From JAEUKA01 sp035328405 (GTDB lineage: Bacteria; Myxococcota_A; Polyangia; Palsa-1104; JAEUJZ01), in assembly GCA_035328405.1 (NCBI GenBank), contig DAOLIT010000028.1:1-64000 (forward strand): 64,000 nt of DNA, given 5' to 3'. A program made the position numbers and the translations under genes. The notes below the pieces were generated by a model. The model saw only the letters and a list, made by a program, of their open reading frames with translations, searched no databases and had not been told where the DNA came from. Numbering within the stretch: the stretch's first letter is position 1; each line of letters begins with the position of its first letter. Below, one piece after another: positions 16,754-26,078 of the stretch.

Positions 16754-18241
16754 TTATCCCAGCCGACTTTCGAGCTTGAGTTCGATGTCCATTCCTTCAA
16801 ACTGGATGTGCGGCAAAATGGAAACCTTGCAATCGTAGAAGCCGATGCGACCAGGCACAGCGTCCACCTTCACAGCGCAGGCCTTGAATGGAAAGCGGCG
16901 CATGGTGACGTCGTTCGGAGTCACCGCCGTGGTTACGTAGCGCGACAGCCAGCTCGTAAGTTGTTCCTTCAGGGATTTGTCGTCTGAATTGTCGCCGATG
17001 TTGTCGCGCACGATGCTCTTGAAGTAGTGGGCGATTCGCGAAACAGAGAACGTGTACGCCAGGTTTGTGACCAGTTGGGAATTTTCGGTGTCCTTCGGAT
17101 CGCGATATTCCTTGGGAAGCTTGATTGCGGGGACGCTGAAGAACACGGCTTCTGCTGTGCCTTTGCGATGTACCAGGGACGCAATTCCACAACGGGTAAA
17201 CTCCAATTCCCTGTAGTCGGGAATGTACATCTCGATCGGAATCCGAACTTCTGATTCTCCACGGACGTTGAAGGTATCGACTGGAAGACCCGCGATATGT
17301 CCGCCGCCCCCTGGTCCGCGGATGTACTGACACCAACCGGATTGTTCAAAGGAGCGGATCAGGTTGCGCGCCAACAGCAAAGCAGAGTTTCCCCACAGGT
17401 AGTTTTGTCGTTGTCCGCGAGTCACTTCCACAAACTGAAGTCCGGGGCTCGGATTCGTTTCCGGGTTCCAGGGCAGACGAATCACGTACCGAGGGAAAGC
17501 CAGGCCGACGTATGCGGCTTCGGGGGTGTCCCGCAGGGCCAACCATTGACCGAATTTGGGTTGACTGAAAACACCCTCCAGGTCGCGAATGGCCTCGACT
17601 TCCTCGATGTCTTTGCAACCAAAAAACTGTGGTTTCACAGAGGTCAAAAACGGCGCGTGTGCCGCTGCCGCCACCTTGGACATATTCCGCAACCAGAACA
17701 GGTCGGCAGGGGACGTATCAAACTCATAAATACCCAACAAACATCCGTAGGGTTTGCCTCCGTACTGGTCGTACTCTGTCTTGTAGACTTTGCTGAACAG
17801 CGCGCCGGCGAACACGTCGGTGGAATTCGAGTCAAAATCCTGGTGCAGTTCTTCCTTGCTGGCGTCGAGCAACGCGATCTGGATGTTGGATTCGAAATTG
17901 GTGGTTTCCACAAGACCATTGATTCCGCGCCAGGTGGCTTCCAGATCCTGAAAAACAGGGTGATGCAGAATTTCGTTCAACTGATCGTTCACCGTCTGGT
18001 CAATCTGGCGCACGACCTCGAGCACTTTGCCCTTTTCGATTCGCTCTGCAGACTCATCCAGGTTGCACAGCATCGCAGCCAAACCGGTCAGCAGACGCTC
18101 CTCCTGCGTGACATCCTCACGCGCAGCAACAAAGCGGTCTGAAAACATGCGGGTCAGACTTTTGGTTTCTTGTCCAAGTTGAGCGGCTTCCAGAATGCGA
18201 GGCAGAATGCGCGTCTGGGTACCAGTGGGTGTCTCGGCCAT
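16754..18241 (-). CDS. tssC: T6SS contractile sheath large subunit TssC (VipB)
   Basis: TssC co-assembles with TssB into the contractile sheath. The 495-residue protein matches the family throughout: FQDLEATWRGINGLVETT in the N-terminal third, KPYGCLLGIYEFD, the LRDTPEAAYVGLAFPRYVIRLPW block (shown in part), the ELEFTRCGIASLVHRKGTAEAVFFS block and SVSRIAHYFKSIVRDNIG near the end, followed by the C-terminal strands that interlace in the sheath. It starts at ATG 18241 with an AAAGGAG site 6 nt upstream, 82 nt after tssB. Confidence 0.93.
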   Translation of the reverse strand: MAETPTGTQTRILPRILEAAQLGQETKSLTRMFSDRFVAAREDVTQEERLLTGLAAMLCNLDESAERIEKGKVLEVVRQIDQTVNDQLNEILHHPVFQDLEATWRGINGLVETTNFESNIQIALLDASKEELHQDFDSNSTDVFAGALFSKVYKTEYDQYGGKPYGCLLGIYEFDTSPADLFWLRNMSKVAAAAHAPFLTSVKPQFFGCKDIEEVEAIRDLEGVFSQPKFGQWLALRDTPEAAYVGLAFPRYVIRLPWNPETNPSPGLQFVEVTRGQRQNYLWGNSALLLARNLIRSFEQSGWCQYIRGPGGGGHIAGLPVDTFNVRGESEVRIPIEMYIPDYRELEFTRCGIASLVHRKGTAEAVFFSVPAIKLPKEYRDPKDTENSQLVTNLAYTFSVSRIAHYFKSIVRDNIGDNSDDKSLKEQLTSWLSRYVTTAVTPNDVTMRRFPFKACAVKVDAVPGRIGFYDCKVSILPHIQFEGMDIELKLESRLG

Positions 18242-18323
18242 AACGTACTCCTTTGGTTTCTGTTTCCGTCGCTGGGTTCCTCTTCAAACGGCAACATATT
18301 CGTTTGGGAATCCAATTCTGTTT

Positions 18324-18866
18324 CTACGCAAGCACCGTTCGGGGGGCCAACTCCTTGCGCGACAAAAGCTTCAGATTCCCAAAGGGTTCAAGTTCCTTCC
18401 GCAGCTGCGCGCGTTCTGCTGCATTCCCAAGAATCTGTTGGAGCAGATTGCGCACATCCTTGCGGTTGTCCACTTGAGCCATCATTTCAAGGAGCACTTT
18501 TCGCAGAAGGAGAAGCGACCGAATCTGCGGAATGTTGCTGGCGACCTCAGCCGGATTGAAAGACTTGCGGTTCGTGATGGGAATGTCGACTTCAAGCTCT
18601 CCAGCCTCGGGGTCGAGGTGATTTTTTGCGGCGAGCTTCAAACGGATTTTCATGTTTTCCATGAGCTCGTCGATGTTCTTGGCATCCAGGTTGCGTAGCC
18701 GGCGCGTTTCCAGATCGACACTGCGATCGGTAGACGTTCCATGCGACAAATCTGCCAGCACGATCAAACGAAACGGGAGTTCCACTTCCTTGAGCTGACC
18801 TTGCACATTGGTTTCGTAAGTCAGGTTGACGCGGGAGCGCGGGATCAATTGTTGAATCGACTTCAC
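18324..18866 (-). CDS. tssB: T6SS contractile sheath small subunit TssB (VipA)
   Basis: The 180-residue protein carries the TssB signature: PRSRVNLTYETNVQG, then VELPFRLIVLADLSHG and a DLETRRLRNLDAKNIDELM helix start. An open frame runs 84 codons further upstream, but the GTG at 18866 is preceded by a perfect AAGGAGG site 5 nt away, gives the normal TssB N-terminus (KSIQQLIPRSRV) and lies 30-odd nt after the predicted sigma-54 start site. The longer form would begin upstream of the promoter. First gene of the operon that runs to tssG. Confidence 0.92.
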   Translation of the reverse strand: MKSIQQLIPRSRVNLTYETNVQGQLKEVELPFRLIVLADLSHGTSTDRSVDLETRRLRNLDAKNIDELMENMKIRLKLAAKNHLDPEAGELEVDIPITNRKSFNPAEVASNIPQIRSLLLLRKVLLEMMAQVDNRKDVRNLLQQILGNAAERAQLRKELEPFGNLKLLSRKELAPRTVLA

Positions 18867-18906
18867 GGTGTCCTCCTTATGGGGTGAGAGATACCGTGAC
18901 TGTGAC

Positions 18907-18923
18907 AGCACTGACCATGCCAA
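18907..18923 (-). promoter_or_regulatory. Sigma-54 (-24/-12) promoter of the tssB operon
   Basis: TTGGCATGGTCAGTGCT on the minus strand fits the sigma-54 consensus YTGGCAYGRNNNTTGCW with exact GG-to-GC spacing and one mismatch (G for T before TGC). The predicted start site is near 18896, leaving about a 30-nt leader with the AAGGAGG site of tssB. The palindrome cluster at 19030..19061 lies about 107-138 nt upstream, typical for an enhancer. Confidence 0.7.
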
Positions 18924-19029
18924 CTTCCCAATCACCGCCGCACTGCATTCGGTCAAAACTTTGCAAGGGAAACCCGGTGTTTGGGACATGCCGAGAGCAT
19001 TCATCCCGACGACAAACGCGGGAGTGGTC

Positions 19030-19061
19030 TGTGCGCTCAACATGCGCACACTGCGCGCACA
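19030..19061 (-). promoter_or_regulatory. Triple phased palindrome, enhancer of the tssB promoter
   Basis: On the minus strand three 10-bp sites follow one another at exactly 11-bp steps: TGTGCGCGCA, TGTGCGCATG and TGAGCGCACA. All are variants of the perfect palindrome TGTGCGCACA found at 27640..27671. The helical phasing puts the sites on one DNA face, as for oligomeric enhancer-binding proteins. The cluster lies between tssJ and tssB and outside any gene. Confidence 0.7.
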
Positions 19062-19090
19062 TACTTGCTGTTGGGAAAGACATGTACCGT

Positions 19091-19543
19091 TTATGGGAGT
19101 CCCCTTCCCAAACGACATTCTTTGACTTGAGGAATGATCATTCCGGTTCGACCAAGCGGAACAGAAATCGTCCAGGGAAGTGGTGGAGGAAGCAGCAATT
19201 TCCAGCTCCCTGTCGTTGAATCCAGCAGCAAATAGATCCCCACAGATTTGTCACTGGGAACGGTCAAAAACATCCTCCTTTTTTGATTCGGTTCAAGCAA
19301 GAGAGTCCGAATCACCGTCTTGTCTGGCTTCACTGCAAGCTGAACCACATCCGCGTAACTTTCGTCGCGGTATTGTTCGGAAGAAACAGTCCGAACCAGC
19401 ACATGCAGAGGCCTCCCCTGGTTTGTGTCTTGGTGGCTTTGGACCGTCACCCACATTCGCCAAGACGAACACCCACTTTGCAACAAAAACAATGCAACCA
19501 AACACCACCATCCAAAAGAAAATCGACGCAGCGCGGGGTTCAT
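19091..19543 (-). CDS. tssJ: T6SS outer-membrane lipoprotein TssJ (VasD family)
   Basis: TssJ anchors the TssJLM complex in the outer membrane. The 150-residue protein has a lipoprotein signal peptide with lipobox LQSGC, lipidated Cys25 followed by SSW. The mature part is a beta sandwich: RPLHVLVRTVSSEQYRDESY resembles the PLxVRVYQLxxxxxFxxADF strand-loop of TssJ, followed by TRTLLLEPNQ-like strands and GIYLLLDSTTGSWKL. The ATG at 19543 overlaps the tssM stop by 4 bp. It is the last gene of the kinase-tssM operon and has no obvious terminator before the tssB enhancer. Confidence 0.82.
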   Translation of the reverse strand: MNPALRRFSFGWWCLVALFLLQSGCSSWRMWVTVQSHQDTNQGRPLHVLVRTVSSEQYRDESYADVVQLAVKPDKTVIRTLLLEPNQKRRMFLTVPSDKSVGIYLLLDSTTGSWKLLLPPPLPWTISVPLGRTGMIIPQVKECRLGRGLP

Positions 19544-22500
19544 GGTGATGTAACCCGAAACAGCAACCAGGGATCGGGCGCGATCACAAAGCGAATCACT
19601 TGAACTTCTCCCGCTCCCTCATCGTGAATCCGCCACGTACTTTCCCCGTCGTTTTCCACAGTGCTTTTTTGCAGCAGCCGAAACAGACTCCACGCAGAAT
19701 CGGCCACTTCCAACGTCTGCGTGTGTCTGCGTCCCGATTTGCTCGATGTACTTTCGATTCCCACAAGCGCGGCCCCCTGATTCCACCATTCGATCGATAC
19801 CGAATCCGCAGTCGTGCGCTGGTTGAGTCCATAGAAGGTATTTTTTCCTACGCGCAAAAAGGCCACTGATGGCTGTACTCCTGCACCCTCTTGCGCCCGT
19901 TTTCCTTGTACACCCCGAATCGTCAAACGGAGTGGTTGACGGCCTCCTTTTGCGTCGAAAAGTACCCGACTCAACTTTGCGATTTGGTTCACCGTTTTGA
20001 GCAACTCGGAAGGCAAAGGAAGGGCACCCAAACTGCTGCGCCGTGGTCGATACAAACCGTCTTGCAGCACAATTGCGGGTTCATAAAACGATCGAACATC
20101 TTGGAAAAAAGACCCACTGCTTTCGTTCAGCACATCGAGTTCAGAAGGCGCAACCTCACGTTCGGCGGAAGCGTGAAAGGGAAAACGCTGAAGAAGTGTC
20201 TGTAATTTTGGAAGAGCTTCTTTGTTCCAGTGGTCGGAAAGGGTCGTAGCAATGTCCTTTTCGCCTCGACGGTAAACGGCCAAGAAGGGGTCCATAAAGG
20301 GTTTGCGGAATGCGCCCACAATCCCTGCTTTGTCCAAGAATTTCTCTGCTTCAGAAAGAGGAGAACCATCCCCTGAACCGGATGGTTGCGACATCAAGAG
20401 GGCACTTTTACCAAGCGGTCCCAAACGATCTGCAAGACCTGTTTTTCCGTCGGGATTCTTTCCGTCGCCCTTGCTGTGTGAGCCCCACGGCGCATCCAAA
20501 GACTCGGCCAATTTGGCTATCGTGGACAAATAGGGTTCAAGCCCTTTCGGTTTCTCGTCACTCCCTTCCACAGTCGCATTCCCTGGCCCATTCCCAACCG
20601 TGTCATTCCCTTTCCCGGCGGACTTTGGCGGAGTGTCCGTTTTCTGTGTCTCCTTCTCTGTCACCTTCTCTTTTTGTGGGACTTCAGGATTCGGCTTTTC
20701 TCGACGACGCTTGAGCAAATCAGGATTCACAACCCGAACCAGGGGTTCAAATTCCGCAAGACAGACTGCCAGCGGTTTCAAAAACGGATCATCCAAACCC
20801 GACAAGGCTGCGTTTTCCGCCACGGTTTGTACATGCGCCACAAAACGGGAGCCGGGTTTCACGATGTCTAGCAACGCGGTATGAACATCCTCGACGGAAT
20901 GGCCGCTCCCTCGAATGTGAAAGTGATAGCTCAAATAGTATCGGGACAGTCCTTTGCAGTACTTGTCTGCATACCCCTCGATCTCATTCCGAACCAAGTG
21001 TGTGAGTCGGATTTTGTCCTCGGGTCCAAGCGCCTTGCTTTCCGCAACAGCCCTCCGCAATTCGCGCACCAATGGAAGGACTTCATGGTCAAACACCGTT
21101 CGGTTGTATTCGTCTCCCAAATCATCCGCAGGGAGTTCTCCGGTGCTCAAAAGATGTGCAATCCGTGGTCGGAGTTCCTCGTGGCTAAAGGGTGGCATAT
21201 CGTGGCTGTGCCTGGACGGACGACACGATCGATCGCGACTGCTCTTTCCCGCATCGTCACAAGGGACACATTCCCCTCTTTTTCGCTTCCGTTCGGACAC
21301 ACAGCGGCAACACGTTTCTCGACTTGTATGGGAATGGGAATGCCCGCCTTGATGAACATGGTGAATGTGATGGGACAATAGCCACCGCTTTCGACTCCGC
21401 AAAAGAAGATCCAGCCACCCCTGTTCGCTGATCTCCAGGATTTTTCCATTCGGAAATGCAAAATGCGTGGGCTCTTGGGGGAGTGTGGATCTTATCGCAG
21501 AGACACCTGTTCGTTTCTCTTCTCCAGACGACAGTGCATTCACGTAGCGCAAGAGTTGATAAAGACTCATGTGCCTGTGTTTGCCGGATTGCGCGCTACT
21601 TTCTTCGATCAAGCGCAAAAGGAGTTCCAAGTTGGTCAGGTTGTCCACCAGCCAAGGTTCAGGGAGGAGGACTCCTGCATCTCCCCCAAACAGTTTGTTC
21701 ATGTCGAGCGGGGTTTCCTCTGCCAACATTTGATAGACGCGGCGCAACACGCTTGCTCGTCGCACACGCTCGATTGTTTCGCGCAGATTCAGGGTCTTTT
21801 TTCGCAAGTTCTCGAGTTGTTCGTTGGAAATCGAAGGCTGCAAAATCGCGTGCGCGATCGTTTGTACATACTCCTGCCACGGGCGAAGATCCGTCACGGG
21901 GTACTTCGCGGATTCGGTAGGAATCGGCGGCAAGAGGAGCAGAGCCTTGTCTTTCCAGGCTACCGGACTGTTTGCAACGTAGTCTGTCAGCAGATCCACT
22001 GGAAGAGACAACGTTTCTGAAAAATCGCTGCGCTGCGTATCCAAAAGAGTTCCGAGGGCGGTTCCTTTTGCGGCATACAGCGCCGCAAGTGCATACAGAA
22101 TTTTGTCCCTTGCACGTTGACGCACACCCGATTCCAGCGCCGGTCGCAGATAACCTTGCCGCAATCCCTCCACAAAACTCTGTTCTGCGTCCGCTTTTTC
22201 CTTTCGTGCCAGCAAACGGAACAAACGAAAACGCTGCTCGTCTTGACGAAAATGATCGAGAGCCTGAGCGGCTTCCCGTTCACTGCGGCGAACCACATCC
22301 GATTCCCGCGGTGAAGACAGCGATTCCTGAGCCCGCCTCACACTCCTCTCAAACGCCTCGGTTGCGTCGGTGGCCAGCTTTACTTTGTGCGCGTGCCTGT
22401 GTGTTAAGTACCAAATCGGAAAGGCCCCCCCGAATAAAAGAAGAAGACTCAGCAACGTATGCAAGGGTCGAATGCCCAGCGCCAAAAACCAGCGCCAGAT

Positions 22501-23550
22501 TCGCGTAAAGAAGCCGGGCGCTCGCGTTCCCTTGGCTAACACCGGATCAAACGGATTCCCAACCTCTTCATCCGATGCAAGAGAGAAGAAGTACACAGCC
22601 TGTACATCGGGCCGAACAGAGGTTACTGCACCCTCGACAAGTGCTGTGATAAATGCGCGCACAGGCGTCATCAATTCCTGTGCTGAATGCAGTATCTCAA
22701 TGCTGGCTTCAAACGGACCCACCGGCATGGTCGTCAGTGCGCGCGGCAGGTGTTTCTCATATCCTTGCAGAGCGGCCCCCAAACTGCTCTGCGCGTCGCC
22801 ACCGGCATCCAGAACGAGTGGAATTTTGTTTTTGTGCAAAAAGCGCGAAAATTCCGAATACCCCGAAATCCGTTCCATGTTCGTCAGGCATAAACGAGTA
22901 TGAATCGGTGCCCCATAGATCTCTGTAAGCAGATTGATTTTTCCCCGAATCAGCTTGGCTTGTTGTCGCAAAACATCGGGACTCATTGTGGACAGCACAG
23001 AGACCTTGAGAACGATGAGTACCGTCGGGATTTGTGCGGACGGAAGCGACGTTTTCCACAACTTTCGGAAACCATCGTGCGCTTCTCTGCTGGCCGATTG
23101 AAGCAGTGTTGAGGAAACTTCGTGTATCACGCACCGACTACCCAAATAAATCTGCAAAAGGGGGTCAGCCGTATAACTTGGGAGGAACTGACTGGCTTGG
23201 CTCTGCCAATCGACACGCCGACTGATGAGCGCACTCTTGCCAACACCAGGATCACCAAAGACCAGAAAGTGATCATAGTCCGAGAGTGCGACGCGAACAC
23301 TGGCAGGAAGGGGTGCAAGAAAGCGCTGCCATATGGACAGAAGCCGTTTGCGGTTTGCTTGGTTCACTGCTCCTTGGCTGGGTCGTTCCGTAGGTGAACG
23401 TTTTCGAAACAGACGGACAACCAGATAGATCCCCCCGATCACGAAGGAAACAAACAGGATGGCGAGCAGAATCAGCGCGACAGTGTTCGTCCCACGAACC
23501 ATTCCATCCGCCAACCCTGATGACATTCCGAGCATGGCTATCCCAACCAT
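19540..23550 (-). CDS. tssM: T6SS inner-membrane protein TssM (IcmF family) with His/Cys-rich insertion
   Basis: TssM spans the inner membrane and periplasm of the secretion complex. The 1,336-residue protein has N-terminal membrane helices (about 18-46), a Walker A motif GDPGVGKS at 99-106, a cytoplasmic GTPase-like domain, a third membrane helix at about 354-382 and a long periplasmic part. Unusual is a His/Cys-rich insertion at 727-785: HHIHHVH, then HSHSH, CCRC, CVPC, a lone Cys776 and HSHD, giving 10 His and 6 Cys in 59 residues. A Lys/Glu/Pro/Gly-rich linker lies at about 950-1000. The C-terminal IcmF domain follows. The start at ATG 23550 has GGGAAG upstream; the gene lies 66 nt after kinase 2 and overlaps tssJ by 4 bp. 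Confidence 0.88.
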   Translation of the reverse strand: MVGIAMLGMSSGLADGMVRGTNTVALILLAILFVSFVIGGIYLVVRLFRKRSPTERPSQGAVNQANRKRLLSIWQRFLAPLPASVRVALSDYDHFLVFGDPGVGKSALISRRVDWQSQASQFLPSYTADPLLQIYLGSRCVIHEVSSTLLQSASREAHDGFRKLWKTSLPSAQIPTVLIVLKVSVLSTMSPDVLRQQAKLIRGKINLLTEIYGAPIHTRLCLTNMERISGYSEFSRFLHKNKIPLVLDAGGDAQSSLGAALQGYEKHLPRALTTMPVGPFEASIEILHSAQELMTPVRAFITALVEGAVTSVRPDVQAVYFFSLASDEEVGNPFDPVLAKGTRAPGFFTRIWRWFLALGIRPLHTLLSLLLLFGGAFPIWYLTHRHAHKVKLATDATEAFERSVRRAQESLSSPRESDVVRRSEREAAQALDHFRQDEQRFRLFRLLARKEKADAEQSFVEGLRQGYLRPALESGVRQRARDKILYALAALYAAKGTALGTLLDTQRSDFSETLSLPVDLLTDYVANSPVAWKDKALLLLPPIPTESAKYPVTDLRPWQEYVQTIAHAILQPSISNEQLENLRKKTLNLRETIERVRRASVLRRVYQMLAEETPLDMNKLFGGDAGVLLPEPWLVDNLTNLELLLRLIEESSAQSGKHRHMSLYQLLRYVNALSSGEEKRTGVSAIRSTLPQEPTHFAFPNGKILEISEQGWLDLLLRSRKRWLLSHHIHHVHQGGHSHSHTSRETCCRCVSERKRKRGECVPCDDAGKSSRDRSCRPSRHSHDMPPFSHEELRPRIAHLLSTGELPADDLGDEYNRTVFDHEVLPLVRELRRAVAESKALGPEDKIRLTHLVRNEIEGYADKYCKGLSRYYLSYHFHIRGSGHSVEDVHTALLDIVKPGSRFVAHVQTVAENAALSGLDDPFLKPLAVCLAEFEPLVRVVNPDLLKRRREKPNPEVPQKEKVTEKETQKTDTPPKSAGKGNDTVGNGPGNATVEGSDEKPKGLEPYLSTIAKLAESLDAPWGSHSKGDGKNPDGKTGLADRLGPLGKSALLMSQPSGSGDGSPLSEAEKFLDKAGIVGAFRKPFMDPFLAVYRRGEKDIATTLSDHWNKEALPKLQTLLQRFPFHASAEREVAPSELDVLNESSGSFFQDVRSFYEPAIVLQDGLYRPRRSSLGALPLPSELLKTVNQIAKLSRVLFDAKGGRQPLRLTIRGVQGKRAQEGAGVQPSVAFLRVGKNTFYGLNQRTTADSVSIEWWNQGAALVGIESTSSKSGRRHTQTLEVADSAWSLFRLLQKSTVENDGESTWRIHDEGAGEVQVIRFVIAPDPWLLFRVTSP

Positions 23551-23616
23551 GTGGTTCTTCCCACCAAACCGTGCAAAGTACTCCTCCTGGAAATTCGACC
23601 CCGCTTTGCGTCACTA

Positions 23617-25092
23617 CTACAATACTTGTCGTTCTCTCTTTGTATGTTGGTTCTTCGTTCTGTCTTTTCCCTTTCCATTACCCCTATTGTTATTTTTGTC
23701 GTGGGACTTGAGTTTGGTTGTACCGCTGTCCTTTTTGCCGATGTCCTTCACATTCTGTGTTTCTGTTTCTTCAGCATCTTTCGGCTTTGGGTTTGCCGCG
23801 AGTGCCGTCAGCACGACTCTTTCCGTGAGGTCTTTGCTCCGATCACAGGGAATGCGGAATTCTGCATATCCCTCCTTTCGGATAGACAGAACGTCCACGG
23901 ATCTTGCATAGGTTCGCACTTGAAAAAGGGGTGTCTGTCCCAAGCTTTGTCCGATGGCGTCAAAGACCTCCGCGCCTTGCGGTTCGCTGTCGATGCTCCA
24001 ACGTACTTGTTGTGGAGTAGAAGACTGTCCCGATAGCAGAAGCCGCATCACGATCCCGATTCCCAGAAGTCCTACGAGCAAAAGCAAACCTGCTCCAATT
24101 GCGACCCCACGATTTTCCGAAAGTGGGCGCAAGAGCATCGAAAATCCCCCTTCTGCGTCTTGCCGAAGACCAAAGGTTGGATTCCCCATCGGAAGGGATG
24201 GAAGATGTGACGGACTTGTATCCAGAATAGGAATGAGACCTGTGACTGATCCGCTCAAACGACCCAGGGTCGCAGCGATTTCTGCTGCACTTGGGCGGGA
24301 ATCCGGCTGTTTGGCGAGCATTCTGTTGACGAGTCCCAAAAGCTCTGCGGGAAGACCTGGAACTTTGCTTTCAAGTGCAGGCGGCATTTGGCCGATGTGC
24401 GATGCCATCATCGCGCTGTCCGCCTTCATGGCTTCTACAAAGGGGTGTTCACCGGAAAGGGCCTCAAACAACATCACGCCAAGGGAATACACATCACTAC
24501 GATCGGTAACTTCACGAGCATCTCTGCACAATTCGGGAGACATGTATGCTGGCGTTCCCATCGACACCCCCATTCGTGTCAGGGGTTGTGCGGTTGCGCT
24601 TGTGGCGAGTTTTGCGATTCCAAAATCGAGGATTTTGGGCCGCTCACCGTCTGGTCCATCGGTGTCTGCAACAATCAGTACGTTTCCGGGCTTGAGATCC
24701 CGATGCACAATTTTTTTGGCATGTGCGGCTTGGAGTCCTGATGCAATTTGACGAAAGGTCTTCATGGCCTGCATCGGGTCCATTGAACCTCCCTTGGTCA
24801 TCCGCTGCCGCAGGGTTTCTCCTTCCAGGTACTCCATCACAATGTATGGAGCACCCTCCTCCGTCGTGCCAAAGTCATATACATTGACGACGCTGGGATG
24901 ATTGATGATGTTTGCGGCTCGCGCTTCGTTGAAAAAGCGCTGTACAAATTCGGGATCTTGCTGAAGTTCTTTGGCCAATGTCTTGATCGCGGCACGTCGT
25001 TCGATTTGCGGATGGAATGCTTCATAGACAGAGCCCATTCCCCCTGTTCCGATCAATCGGACAATTTGATACGGACCAATCTGTTTCTCCAA
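23617..25092 (-). CDS. Membrane Ser/Thr protein kinase with PEGA-like domain (kinase 2)
   Basis: The Pkn2-type kinase of 491 residues has a Gly loop GTGGMGSVYEA (15-25), Lys37 in AAIK, catalytic HRDLKPGN with Asp132, DFGIAKL and GTPAYMSPE, so it should be active. A membrane helix at about 330-353 (AIGAGLLLLVGLLGIGIV) is followed by a PEGA-like domain at about 365-430 (WSIDSEPQGAEVFDAIGQ...GYAEFRIP) and a basic, low-complexity tail. PEGA domains bind envelope structures, so the kinase may sense wall or envelope state and control T6SS, as PpkA does in Pseudomonas; that link is inference. It starts at TTG 25092 with an AAGGAG site about 10 nt upstream. Confidence 0.88.
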   Translation of the reverse strand: MEKQIGPYQIVRLIGTGGMGSVYEAFHPQIERRAAIKTLAKELQQDPEFVQRFFNEARAANIINHPSVVNVYDFGTTEEGAPYIVMEYLEGETLRQRMTKGGSMDPMQAMKTFRQIASGLQAAHAKKIVHRDLKPGNVLIVADTDGPDGERPKILDFGIAKLATSATAQPLTRMGVSMGTPAYMSPELCRDAREVTDRSDVYSLGVMLFEALSGEHPFVEAMKADSAMMASHIGQMPPALESKVPGLPAELLGLVNRMLAKQPDSRPSAAEIAATLGRLSGSVTGLIPILDTSPSHLPSLPMGNPTFGLRQDAEGGFSMLLRPLSENRGVAIGAGLLLLVGLLGIGIVMRLLLSGQSSTPQQVRWSIDSEPQGAEVFDAIGQSLGQTPLFQVRTYARSVDVLSIRKEGYAEFRIPCDRSKDLTERVVLTALAANPKPKDAEETETQNVKDIGKKDSGTTKLKSHDKNNNRGNGKGKDRTKNQHTKRERQVL

Positions 25093-25132
25093 AATGACTA
25101 GTCTCCTTGATCAAGCTACATGTTGGGAACAC

Positions 25133-26074
25133 TCAACGAGGGAATCGTCTCCTGTGCTTTCTCTTGCCGGAAGGAGGAGGTTCAACTTCAGGGGAATCTG
25201 TCAACGGCGACGGTGGTGGCTCTACGACTGGAACATGAGGGGGAATGTAGAGTGGAAGGATCGGGACGACTGATGGCACCTGTCTTTTCGCAGGGGCAGC
25301 GGTGTCTTCCTGTTTGGCTTGCAGAAACAGAGGTTGCAAACTGGGCAATGGTTTCACAGGTTCTGAACTCTGTTCCAACACCGACTTCGAGGGCCTGCGA
25401 AATGAGAAGGAGAACGTCGGCACACCCATAAGGAGAGCAGCGCTTCCACCCGCTACGAGACCAATTCCTAACGAGCGCGTTGAGTACACCTGTTCACAGA
25501 CCAGAGCAGGGGCTATTGCATCGCGCGTACATGTTCCGTTAAGTCCCAACATACCACCCCCAATGCCGATTGCACCAAGGCCTAGGAGACCCGTCGTCAC
25601 ACCAAGGGGGCGCAACCAAATTGGCATCGGTTTCTCTTTGGCAACGTACAAGAGTTTCGTTTTCTCGATCACCTGCGGAGCATTCGCAAGCCGTTCCTTT
25701 TCACGCGCTTCCACAAGGAGTGCATCGAGTTCTGCGGCTGTCTCGGGAGTCATTCCCGGATGTACCTTCCGGTACAATTCGAGGTACACATGAGCCTCGC
25801 TCCACTTTCCAAGTTTGCGGTACGCTTGACCTATGTTGTACAGCAGCGCCGGAAGAGGGCGCACCGCATACGCCGCTTGCAAAAAGGGGATTGCAGCTTG
25901 GTAGTCTCCACTGCTGTACGCTTTGCGTGCGGCCTCATACGCCGATGCAAAGCCTTCCCCCTTCGCCGCTAGGTCTTCCTCCTGTGCCGCGCAGTGTGCC
26001 TGCGGGATTTCGCAAAGAGAGAACACAAACACTGTCGTCTGTACAATGTGTGCAAGAGGACTCTTCGTGGACAT
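25133..26074 (-). CDS. TPR protein with signal peptide, two membrane helices and Pro-rich tail
   Basis: The 313-residue protein starts at ATG 26074, five bases after the kinase 1 stop. An N-terminal signal peptide (cleavage near AHCAAQ) precedes at least two TPR units (AYEAARKAYSSGDYQAAIPF and LLYNIGQAYRKLGKWSEAHV). Next come two hydrophobic Gly-rich segments (LGVTTGLLGLGAIGIGGGML; LGIGLVAGGSAALLMGVP) and a Pro-rich C-terminus ending in a basic KRKHRRRFPR. This domain order is common next to Pkn-type kinases in Myxococcota. Sitting between two kinases of the same operon, it is likely their envelope partner or substrate. A longer frame to 26110 would overlap kinase 1 and lose the clean signal peptide. 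Confidence 0.7.
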   Translation of the reverse strand: MSTKSPLAHIVQTTVFVFSLCEIPQAHCAAQEEDLAAKGEGFASAYEAARKAYSSGDYQAAIPFLQAAYAVRPLPALLYNIGQAYRKLGKWSEAHVYLELYRKVHPGMTPETAAELDALLVEAREKERLANAPQVIEKTKLLYVAKEKPMPIWLRPLGVTTGLLGLGAIGIGGGMLGLNGTCTRDAIAPALVCEQVYSTRSLGIGLVAGGSAALLMGVPTFSFSFRRPSKSVLEQSSEPVKPLPSLQPLFLQAKQEDTAAPAKRQVPSVVPILPLYIPPHVPVVEPPPSPLTDSPEVEPPPSGKRKHRRRFPR

Positions 26075-26078
26075 CGTA

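Noticed and set aside
18867..19118. 84-codon upstream extension of the TssB reading frame
   Set aside because: It would start upstream of the sigma-54 promoter and contain the enhancer; the GTG at 18866 has a perfect AAGGAGG and gives the normal TssB N-terminus.
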